Source of the DNA: JAUWQU01 sp964564285
GTDB lineage: Bacteria > Planctomycetota > Phycisphaerae > SM23-33
Length of the DNA: 6,826 nucleotides
Assembly (NCBI GenBank): GCA_964564285.1
Contig: CAZMBZ010000281.1
Span: 1-6,826, forward strand
Direction of reading: 5' to 3'
The notes under the pieces: generated by a model
Databases searched by the model: none
What the model saw: the letters and a program-made list of their open reading frames with translations, nothing else
What the model was told of the DNA's origin: nothing
Made by a program: the position numbers and the translations under genes
Shown here: piece after piece, positions 1 through 5,316 of the stretch
How positions within the stretch are numbered: position 1 is the stretch's first letter
Layout: the number at the start of each line of letters is the position of its first letter

Positions 1-480
1 CTGGATCGGCAGTTTGATGGTCGCGTCCCCATCGTTATAGACCAAATCAGCATTGACATCACCCAGGGTCATCATCCAGTGGATCCCGACCAGACTCCAG
101 TTAAGGACGCCTGCGCCTCCTTCGTCAAATCTGTTCATCAGGTTGAAGTATTGCTCACCGTCTTTACCCTCGGAGGGGACGTACGTCATCGTCGAGAAAT
201 CCCATACGCCCGTTTTCGGTCCGTAACCGAACTCCAAGACCTGGTCGGTTCCGGCGCCACCGACGACGGCCAGTGAATTCTTCGCGCTGTTAGCTGGTCC
301 TGCCGTGACAATACCGTTCATAGCAGCAGGACCACCCCAGCCAACCCAGCCATTTCCAGCTGGAATCACGGCGCCGGCAGTGTACGAATCGAAGTTGTCG
401 GCCGCTTGGGCAAGAACTGTGTTGGGGGCCAACAGGCACATCCCCAACAGTGCGACCGCTACTAGAATTTTCCTCTCCAT
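1..480 (-). CDS. Secreted protein of unknown function, N-terminal part (3' end beyond window)
   Basis: This open frame of 160 codons starts at ATG 480 and runs off the left edge without a stop, so the C-terminus is missing. The start is supported by a GGAG ribosome site seven to eight bases upstream (minus strand, about 488-491). The protein begins with a clear Sec signal peptide: MERK, a hydrophobic core, and a probable cut after VLA at about residue 24. The exported part opens with DNFDSY (28-33) and a glycine/tryptophan-rich stretch NGWVGWGG (43-50), then alternating hydrophobic segments suggesting beta structure. This opening resembles secreted concanavalin-fold (LamG-like) proteins common in PEP-CTERM-rich planctomycetes, where the missing end often carries the anchor. 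That assignment is from memory of the family and is not proven here. A consensus promoter at 723-750 probably drives it through a leader of about 235 nt. No catalytic motif is visible. Confidence 0.85.
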   Translation of the reverse strand, partial: MERKILVAVALLGMCLLAPNTVLAQAADNFDSYTAGAVIPAGNGWVGWGGPAAMNGIVTAGPANSAKNSLAVVGGAGTDQVLEFGYGPKTGVWDFSTMTYVPSEGKDGEQYFNLMNRFDEGGAGVLNWSLVGIHWMMTLGDVNADLVYNDGDATIKLPIQ

Positions 481-606
481 TTTGCTTCTCCTTTTTCTCT
501 AAACTAAAGACATGAACTAGGCTTACGTCACTTTCCAACGTTTGCTTCTGAGCCCGCACACACGCCAACAAGGCGCGTTATTATGACCCACTTGCTGGAT
601 TTCATC

Positions 607-642
607 GCACAAAGCACAAAGCACAAAGCACAAAGCACAAAG
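607..642. repeat. Heptamer tandem repeat, five copies of GCACAAA
   Basis: Five perfect head-to-tail copies of GCACAAA run from 607 to 641, followed by one further G. On the transcribed (minus) strand of the flanking gene the unit reads TTTGTGC, and it sits inside the predicted 5' leader, about 130 nt before the start codon. The copies are identical, as expected for a young, slippage-prone simple repeat. Seven is not a multiple of three, but this is untranslated sequence, so copy-number change would alter only leader length. Confidence 0.9.
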
Positions 643-648
643 ACGCAA

Positions 649-713
649 CCCTCCCCGAGCATGAAAGGTACAGACTTCCTCCAGCCTTCCCCGAGCAAGA
701 AAGGCACGAACTT
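649..713 (-). repeat. Two imperfect 29-bp direct repeats, each able to form a hairpin
   Basis: Positions 649-677 and 685-713 match at 24 of 29 bases, with a 36-bp period. On the minus strand each copy reads CCTTTC, eight bases ending in GCTCGG, then GGAAGG (copy at 685-704) or GGAGGG (copy at 649-668). In both cases the outer six bases can pair with G-T wobbles. The A-to-G difference between the right arms keeps pairing, because T-A becomes T-G. They lie about 12 and 48 nt into the predicted transcript of the gene starting at 480, so they may be tandem leader hairpins. A role is inferred only. Confidence 0.65.
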
Positions 714-722
714 AACTTATTA

Positions 723-750
723 ATAATACCGCGCATTCCCGAATTGTCAA
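723..750 (-). promoter_or_regulatory. Sigma-70-type promoter for the minus-strand gene starting at 480
   Basis: On the minus strand a perfect -35 box TTGACA (745-750) is followed by a 16-bp spacer and a -10 box TATTAT (723-728). Transcription should start near 716, in a GTTAAGT sequence (710-716). The plus-strand promoter at 1122-1149 has the same spacer length, the same GG before the -10 box and the same GTTAAGT at the same distance. The next gene in this direction is the secreted protein starting at 480, giving a leader of about 235 nt. Confidence 0.7.
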
Positions 751-915
751 GTGCATATAATTGAAATATCAAAATGTTTTTCGCCTGCTGCGGCCCTCTT
801 GCACAATCATCTGCAATCGTATCCGAAGCAAACCGGTTGTGACACCGACTCGGGCAATGTACACACGATCACATCGACCATCAGCATGCACTATGCGGGG
901 AGCCCTTCAACCTCC

Positions 916-1037
916 GCTCCCTGCGGGCAGTGGGGCGATATAAACGATGTGCGGTGCGGGATCACCCCCGAGCCGGCCTGGCTGTCACTGCCGGCCCCGG
1001 ACAACCTGCGGTGCTGAAGCGTAAGCGGAAGTCCTGA
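916..1037 (+). pseudogene. Decayed 3' end of a PEP-CTERM protein gene
   Basis: In the frame beginning at 961 the sequence reads ITPEPAWLSLPAPDN, preceded by GDINDVRCG, which resembles the segment found just before many PEP-CTERM tails. That frame then hits a stop at 1015-1017. Shifting frame near 1003-1008 gives AVLKRKRKS and a stop at 1035-1037. Read across the shift, there are about 14 residues between PEP and the basic run, the usual PEP-CTERM spacing, but the membrane segment is spoiled by PAPDN. For comparison the intact anchor of the protease downstream is PEPASLSLLVLGGFAL followed by five arginines. I read this as the tail of a lost gene or a duplicated gene end. The upstream limit is uncertain: an open frame of 88 codons extends back to 751 but has no recognisable protein character or ribosome site. 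Chance similarity in GC-rich DNA is less likely but possible. Confidence 0.55.
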
Positions 1038-1038
1038 A

Positions 1039-1105
1039 CTTGCCGAAGGGCGGAGGCGACCAAGCCGCTGAACGGCTCGCCGCCTGGCGCAGATCGCCGG
1101 GCAAG
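1039..1105 (+). other. Foldable GC-rich segment, possible branched structure
   Basis: CTTGCC (1039-1044) is the exact complement of GGCAAG (1100-1105). Inside, GGCGA (1055-1059) pairs with TCGCC (1077-1081), capped by GCCG (1064-1067) with CGGC (1073-1076). GGC (1049-1051) can extend the stem with GCC (1082-1084). A second arm forms from GGCG (1086-1089) and CGCC (1095-1098). The layout is a closing stem with two arms. No T-tract follows, so it is not a standard terminator. It begins directly after the PEP-CTERM relic and could be that gene's former 3' region. No known RNA family was recognised. Confidence 0.35.
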
Positions 1106-1121
1106 CCACGAACGAAAAGGC

Positions 1122-1149
1122 TTGACTTGGTTTGGTAATGTGGTATAGT
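1122..1149 (+). promoter_or_regulatory. Sigma-70-type promoter of the papain-family peptidase gene
   Basis: The -35 box TTGACT (1122-1127) and the -10 box TATAGT (1144-1149) are separated by 16 bp ending in GG. Expected initiation falls in GTTAAGT (1156-1162), the same sequence at the same distance as in the minus-strand promoter at 723-750. The first gene downstream is the protease at 1332, so the predicted leader is about 175 nt and rich in hairpins. Confidence 0.7.
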
Positions 1150-1168
1150 TTAACTGTTAAGTATTAAG

Positions 1169-1255
1169 AACCGCTCATGGAGCGGCGGTTTACTTTCTTC
1201 TTCGGGTCAGAGCGACACTCGCTCAGTCGTACCTTCTGGCCAGGCCGCCCGGCCT
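1169..1255 (+). promoter_or_regulatory. Three successive hairpins in the protease 5' leader
   Basis: The first hairpin pairs CCGCTC (1171-1176) with GAGCGG (1180-1185) around an ATG triloop. It has an alternative in which AACCG (1169-1173) pairs with CGGTT (1186-1190) and CTC with GAG, bulging out one CGG. The second pairs GAGCGA (1210-1215) with TCGCTC (1219-1224) around CAC. The third pairs AGGCC (1242-1246) with GGCCT (1251-1255) around GCCC. All stems are perfect. None is followed by a T-tract, so these are not intrinsic terminators. They may stabilise the mRNA or form a regulatory leader. No known riboswitch class was recognised. Confidence 0.5.
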
Positions 1256-1331
1256 AGTTCCTTAACCGTATGATCTGCGCGACGTTTGCGTTTGAGCATC
1301 CACAACACAGGAAAACAGATGAGGGATTATC

Positions 1332-2780
1332 ATGTGTAAAAGAAACATTTGGTGCGTTGGGATTCTGGCGACAATTCTGCTTCTATCGGTGTCGGGACAG
1401 GTACGCGGAGCCGTGCCGACTAGCTACGACCTGCGCGATTCCGGATACGTCACGTCCGTCAAGAGCCAGCAGGGCGGGACCTGCTGGACACACGGCACGA
1501 TGGCAGCCATCGAAAGCAACCTGCTTATCACCAACGCCTGGACGGCAGCGGGCGAGGCGGGCGAGCCGGACCTGGCCGAGTACCACCTGGACTGGTGGAA
1601 CGGGTTTAACGAGTACAACAACGACGACACGACGCCGACCGCGCAGACCGGCAACGGGCTGGAGGTGCATCAGGGCGGGGACTATCGCGTCTCGACGGCA
1701 TACATCTCCCGCGGCGACGGAGCAGTGCGAGGCGTGGACTGCTATGTGGACAACGAACCGGCGCCAGCGCGGAGCCTTGAGAGCTATCACTACTACTACG
1801 TCCGCGACGTCGAGTGGTACACCGCCGGCAGCAACGGCGACGACATCAGCAACATCGACACGATCAAGAGCGCGATCATGGAATCCGGCGCGATGGGCAC
1901 CTGCTACTACCACAACAGTTCCTATGGCTATCCGAACCACTACCAGCCGGAAAGTACGACGGCGGCGCCCAACCACTCGGTCGCGATCGTCGGCTGGGAC
2001 AACTCGAAGGAGTTCAGCAACGCCCCGGGCAACGGCGCTTGGCTGTGCAAGAACAGTTGGGGCACCGGAACCGGCGAAGACGGGTACTTTTGGATATCCT
2101 ACTACGACAAGCACGCCGGGCATCATCCGGAGATGGGTGCCGTGTCGTTCAAGAACGTCGAACCGATGCAGTATTCGAGCGTGTACTATCACGACACCCA
2201 TGGCTGGCGCCAAACGCTGGACAACGTATCGAAGGCGTTCAACGCCTTCACAGCCGACGGCGACGACCCGCTGAAGGCGGTGAGTTTCTACACCGCGGTC
2301 GACGACGTGGACTATACCGTGGTGGTATACGATACCTTCGACAGCGGCGACCTGGACAATGAACTCGCCAGGGCAACAGGGACGCTTGATGTGACGGGCT
2401 TCCACACTGTGGACCTGGAGAATCTGGTGGCGATGAGTGACGGCGATGATTTCTTCATTTTCATCGAACTGTCCGACGGCGGTCAGGCGATCGACTGCAC
2501 ATCCACCGTGCCGGTCCTTCTGGACGCCGATGCCGTGGCCGACGGCAGCATCGTCTCCGACGCCGCAGCCGGCGAGAGCTTCTACTTCGACGGCACGAAC
2601 TGGGTGGACCTGTTCGGGATGCCCCTGTCCTTAGAGGACGATATCCTAGCGCCGCGGGACATAACCGGCTCGGCCAACTTCTGCATCAAGGGCCTGACGG
2701 TCGTGCCCGAGCCGGCCTCACTGTCGCTGCTGGTTCTTGGCGGATTTGCCCTGATCAGACGCAGGCGCCGCGCTGCCTGA
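1332..2780 (+). CDS. Secreted papain-family (C1A) cysteine peptidase with lectin-like domain and PEP-CTERM anchor
   Basis: This 482-residue protein is predicted to be exported by Sec (signal peptide about 1-27) and sorted by an exosortase. The peptidase domain (about 28-275) carries the C1A catalytic set: nucleophile C51 in GGTCWTHG, H215 in NHSVAIVGWD, and N241 in CKNSWGTG. The oxyanion glutamine is probably Q46 or Q47, which is one or two residues closer to the cysteine than in papain. CWTHG replaces the usual CWAFS. The mature domain starts directly after the signal peptide, so there is no I29-type inhibitory propeptide. Residues about 281-390 look like the beta-rich lectin-like domain found after bacterial C1A peptidases. 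The tail has PEP at 459-461, a membrane segment 462-475 and five arginines (476-480). The start is set by an AGGG ribosome site at 1322-1325, six bases before ATG. It has its own promoter and terminator, so it is monocistronic. Substrate is unknown; extracellular proteolysis at the cell surface is inferred. Confidence 0.93.
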   Translation: MCKRNIWCVGILATILLLSVSGQVRGAVPTSYDLRDSGYVTSVKSQQGGTCWTHGTMAAIESNLLITNAWTAAGEAGEPDLAEYHLDWWNGFNEYNNDDTTPTAQTGNGLEVHQGGDYRVSTAYISRGDGAVRGVDCYVDNEPAPARSLESYHYYYVRDVEWYTAGSNGDDISNIDTIKSAIMESGAMGTCYYHNSSYGYPNHYQPESTTAAPNHSVAIVGWDNSKEFSNAPGNGAWLCKNSWGTGTGEDGYFWISYYDKHAGHHPEMGAVSFKNVEPMQYSSVYYHDTHGWRQTLDNVSKAFNAFTADGDDPLKAVSFYTAVDDVDYTVVVYDTFDSGDLDNELARATGTLDVTGFHTVDLENLVAMSDGDDFFIFIELSDGGQAIDCTSTVPVLLDADAVADGSIVSDAAAGESFYFDGTNWVDLFGMPLSLEDDILAPRDITGSANFCIKGLTVVPEPASLSLLVLGGFALIRRRRRAA

Positions 2781-2805
2781 CAGGCACGATATAGCAAGAA
2801 TATGC

Positions 2806-2836
2806 AACGCCCCGCGATCAACCGCGGGGCGTTTTT
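2806..2836 (+). terminator. Intrinsic terminator of the peptidase gene
   Basis: A perfect 9-bp GC stem pairs CGCCCCGCG (2808-2816) with CGCGGGGCG (2823-2831) around a six-base loop. Two A-T pairs extend it (2806-2807 with 2832-2833), and a run of five T follows (2832-2836). It lies 25 bp after the stop codon. Read from the other strand the hairpin is followed only by TTGCATATTC, so it would be a weaker terminator for the convergent minus-strand cluster ending at 2895, which has no better candidate of its own. Confidence 0.93.
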
Positions 2837-2894
2837 ATGCGCAAACGAAGGTGGATTTCCAATCGGCCGGAAAAACAGCGTTCGGCCGGGGGGC

Positions 2895-4064
2895 TTACTC
2901 GACCTTCATGCGTAGACGGTTGGAGGTGATTTCGGTGACCTTGAGTTTGGTTTCCTTCAATTCCGTCAGGCGTTCGGCCAGAGTCGTGTTTCCATAGCGG
3001 TATTCGATATCGATATTGGCGACGCTCTGGGTTATCTCTCGCAGGCGGATTGCCTGAACTCCGCGTATCTTGGCGACCTCGGCCTTGAAGGTTTTCCAGC
3101 GGGCAAAATCCATGCCGGCAATGCTCAACTCGACGGTACGAGAAACGTTTGCTCGCTTGCGCCAGGCCTCGACAACCGCGGCCAGCAGTTTCGGGGCGCA
3201 GTCATCGGCGAGCTTGGCCAGGGCTTTATCCTCTCCGCCGCCCTTTTGCATTGTGTTGACGGTAAACGGGCCGTAGGACTGGACGGCCAGGATCCTGGCG
3301 GAATCGGTCTGGACCACTCGCACGTTGAAGCTGGCGGTGTACTGATACATGGTCTGATCGGCAATCTTGAGCTCCTTGCCGAACTTGGCGACGGCCTTGC
3401 CGAGCACAACCACGTCGGCCTTGAAGCGTGCGCCGAGCGAGGCAACGCTATCGACGTCGTCTTTGATTGCTGCCAGGAGAATATCGCGTTTCTGCGCCGC
3501 AGCAGCGGTATTGCTGTCCATCAGGGAAATGCCCTTGGCAAGGAAAAAGCTCTCGACGGCAGTTTCCACCTTGCCGCCTTCCTTGACCTCGTAAGTTGGC
3601 TTGCCCGAGGCATTGTGTACGGACTCGACGATCGCCACCACCACGCGAGGATTGTTCGCCTGGTGAATGGTGTGGGCGATGGAAGCCCAGTCTTCCTCGA
3701 ACTTCCGGGTCGAAACCCGGGCACGGACCTTTGCGGTCGTAACGCCCTGCTCGACGGTGACTTTGTCGACCTTGTGCTCGCGCACGTAGCCGACGGCGTT
3801 GGCGATGACCTTGTCGTAGACTGTCTTGTAATCGTCAGTCTTGGACTTCGTCGTGAGGAACACGCCGCAGGCTTCTTCCACGGCCGACCTGAGAGCCTGG
3901 GCGATGGCTTCGTCTTTGGCCTTGCCATCATCACCTGCTGCCCGGCCTGTCGCGGTCACCCACTTGTCCACGGGTGCCCCGACGACAAGCGAGGAAGCCA
4001 TCGTCAGCACCAGCAGTGTCACAGCCGCGGCGGTCGTAAGGAGTCTTATCGGTTGCGCTATCAT
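2895..4064 (-). CDS. Exported FlgT/LPP20-like protein (second of two paralogues)
   Basis: The protein has 389 residues if it starts at ATG 4064. A longer start at GTG 4073 would overlap the ribosome site GGAGG (4073-4077), which is well spaced (8 nt) for ATG 4064. Residues 1-30 form a Sec signal peptide without a lipobox cysteine. Three parts follow. Residues about 36-127 have the LPP20/FlgT-N-like pattern: a helix with ALRSAVEEACGVFL, then a D-rich turn, then a beta hairpin. Residues about 139-305 start with PRVVVAIVESV and contain FKADVVVLGKAV, like the TolB-like middle domain of FlgT. Residues about 310-389 form a small alpha/beta domain ending near the stop. It is paralogous to the gene just upstream in the transcript (4120-5216), with matching domain order and a clearly alignable C-terminus (VELSIAGMDF against VQLQVEGLSF). 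The intergenic gap is about 55 bp, so co-transcription is likely. A periplasmic or outer-membrane-associated structural role is inferred; no enzyme motif is seen. Confidence 0.85.
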   Translation of the reverse strand: MIAQPIRLLTTAAAVTLLVLTMASSLVVGAPVDKWVTATGRAAGDDGKAKDEAIAQALRSAVEEACGVFLTTKSKTDDYKTVYDKVIANAVGYVREHKVDKVTVEQGVTTAKVRARVSTRKFEEDWASIAHTIHQANNPRVVVAIVESVHNASGKPTYEVKEGGKVETAVESFFLAKGISLMDSNTAAAAQKRDILLAAIKDDVDSVASLGARFKADVVVLGKAVAKFGKELKIADQTMYQYTASFNVRVVQTDSARILAVQSYGPFTVNTMQKGGGEDKALAKLADDCAPKLLAAVVEAWRKRANVSRTVELSIAGMDFARWKTFKAEVAKIRGVQAIRLREITQSVANIDIEYRYGNTTLAERLTELKETKLKVTEITSNRLRMKVE

Positions 4065-4072
4065 CACGGTCA

Positions 4073-4077
4073 CCTCC
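4073..4077 (-). promoter_or_regulatory. Ribosome binding site that fixes the start at 4064
   Basis: On the minus strand a perfect GGAGG occupies 4077-4073. It overlaps the GTG codon at 4073-4071, ruling that codon out as the start, and lies four bases before another GTG (4067) and eight bases before ATG 4064. The last is the most plausible start. Confidence 0.75.
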
Positions 4078-4119
4078 AGCCGGCCGAACGCCTTGCGGGT
4101 ACGGGCAGCGGCTAACTTG

Positions 4120-5216
4120 TTATCGCTCGAACTTTGCTTTTATCACATTCTGGGAGACGTCGGTAATCTCCAGATTATCGACCGTCTCGGCGATCTTCTC
4201 CGCCAGCGCTTCGGCGTTAACATCCGACTCAAGCGAGCATTCGGCGATCTTGTTGGAATACTTGGCCTTGATGTCCTTGAGTTCCTTGATCGTCTTGAGT
4301 TTCTTCTTCAGCGCCATGTACTGGGTGAAGGAGAGGCCCTCGACCTGGAGTTGGACCTCGCCGCGTCCGGCCAGGGCTTCCTGCCAGAACGTCAGGATGT
4401 CCGCCAGCACTCGCGGTGCCAGCACGCGGGCCTGGGTATCGAGCGCCTTGGACGCGGCAGAGCGCCACACGCGATCGACGCCGCGTGTCGGCGGGCCTGG
4501 CACGCTGGAGAGCAACTGGGCCGTGTCGGATCGGAATGTTCTGACATTGGCCTCTGCCTGGTACGGGTAGAGTCTGACGCCGCCGATGGATTTGATCGGC
4601 CCGGCAGTGCAGTTGGCCAGGCCGGTGATGAATATCTGCGCGCCGAACCGCTTGGCGATGGCCTGGACCTTGGCGGGGTTGTCATCGGCGACTGCGGCGG
4701 TGAGGTCTCGCCGGTCGATGGCCTTGAGCTGGTTCTTATCCACCAGCAGGAAACCGCTCTTGAGCAGGACGTTCTCGATGCGGGTCTGCACGGTCGAATC
4801 GTCCTGGTCCTTGCCGGCGATCTTCTCGCGGATGAAGACCATTATCTTTGGCCTGCCCACCTGCTTGAGCAGCGTCTTGACGGCGCCCCAGGTGTCCTCG
4901 ATGCCCTGGACGGAGACGACCGCGGAGATCTTCATCTCCCACGTGCCGTCGGGCAGTTCGCTCTTGGAGAGTATCTTGCGGCTTTGAACGAAGCCTGCCG
5001 CCCTTGCCAAAACCGTGTCGCGGACCAGCGCGAAGTCCTTGGTCTGCGACTGGGAGCTTATGAACGTGCCAGCCCCTCTCTCGACGGCCTTTCGCATCGC
5101 GTCGCGAAGGGCATCATCCTCGGTCATTCCCGCTCCGGTGACAGTCAGTTCGACGAGGTTCTTATTATTGCCCCCGGGCGCGGCGTTCTGTGCCCATGCG
5201 GGCGACGAGGCCACGG
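4120..5216 (-). CDS. Exported FlgT/LPP20-like protein (first of two paralogues), 5' end lost in assembly gap
   Basis: The frame is open from the gap edge (5216) to TAA at 4120-4122. The first visible residues, ASSPAWAQNAAPGG, look like the end of a signal peptide with a cut after AWA, so the start codon must lie in the gap; the GTG at 5214 is not the true start. Counting from that GTG, residues about 22-108 hold the LPP20/FlgT-N-like module, including DAMRKAVERGAGTFISS, KDF, and PDGTWEMKISAVVSV. The last part matches the LPP20 repeats of the upstream gene (DAMRK, ISS, KDF, PDG). Residues about 120-280 are TolB/FlgT-middle-like, starting GRPKIMVFIREKI and including FGAQIFITGLANC. Residues about 286-364 are the C-terminal domain shared with the downstream paralogue. 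A lysine-rich helix (303-320) lies within it. An envelope role is inferred from the family; no flagellar genes are visible nearby. Confidence 0.85.
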
Positions 5217-5316
5217 NNNNNNNNNNNNNNNNNNNNNNNNNNNNNNNNNNNNNNNNNNNNNNNNNNNNNNNNNNNNNNNNNNNNNNNNNNNNNNNNNNNN
5301 NNNNNNNNNNNNNNNN
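5217..5316. other. Assembly gap of 100 N
   Basis: Exactly 100 undetermined bases are placed here, the conventional filler for a scaffold join of unknown length. The missing DNA must contain the rest of the third LPP20 repeat, the end of that gene, an intergenic stretch, and the start plus most of the signal peptide of the next gene. By comparison with repeats 1 and 2 this needs well over 100 bp. An apparent frame running from 6566 through the Ns to 5145 is an artefact. Confidence 0.97.

Larger units (their letters stand above)
481..1331. other. 851-bp non-coding region between two divergent secreted-protein genes
   Basis: No convincing intact gene lies here. Read from left to right it holds the leader of the minus-strand gene with a heptamer repeat (607-642) and two copies of a hairpin-forming repeat (649-713). 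Next come a minus-strand promoter (723-750) and an AT-rich then unremarkable stretch (751-915) in which I see nothing clear. A degenerate PEP-CTERM tail (916-1037), a foldable GC-rich segment (1039-1105), a plus-strand promoter (1122-1149) and a hairpin-rich leader (1156-1331) complete it. Each item is listed separately. Confidence 0.75.

Noticed and set aside
290..571. A 93-codon minus-strand frame
   Set aside because: It overlaps the start of the secreted-protein gene in another frame, and the competing frame has the signal peptide and ribosome site.
607..713. CRISPR array
   Set aside because: The units are a 7-bp head-to-tail repeat and a two-copy imperfect 29-bp repeat without regular spacers or cas genes.
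751..1017. An 88-codon plus-strand frame taken as an intact gene
   Set aside because: It has no ribosome site or signal peptide and no family resemblance except its PEP-CTERM-like end, which is out of frame with its own basic tail. A relic fits better.
1039..1255. A known riboswitch or tRNA
   Set aside because: No cloverleaf, and no conserved core of any riboswitch class I know, could be placed; only generic stems are visible.
1270..2405. Overlapping frames of 334 codons (plus) and 340 codons (minus) across the peptidase gene
   Set aside because: They are arginine/threonine- or valine/arginine-biased shadows of a GC-rich gene with a complete catalytic triad in another frame.
2863..2890. Two CGGCCG palindromes as a terminator for the minus-strand cluster
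   Set aside because: They could pair with each other across a 13-base loop, but no T-tract follows on the minus strand.
5145..5316. Continuation of the LPP20-repeat protein through the Ns into 5145
   Set aside because: The residues after the gap are an off-frame reading of the next gene; the gap length is arbitrary, so the frame cannot be carried across.
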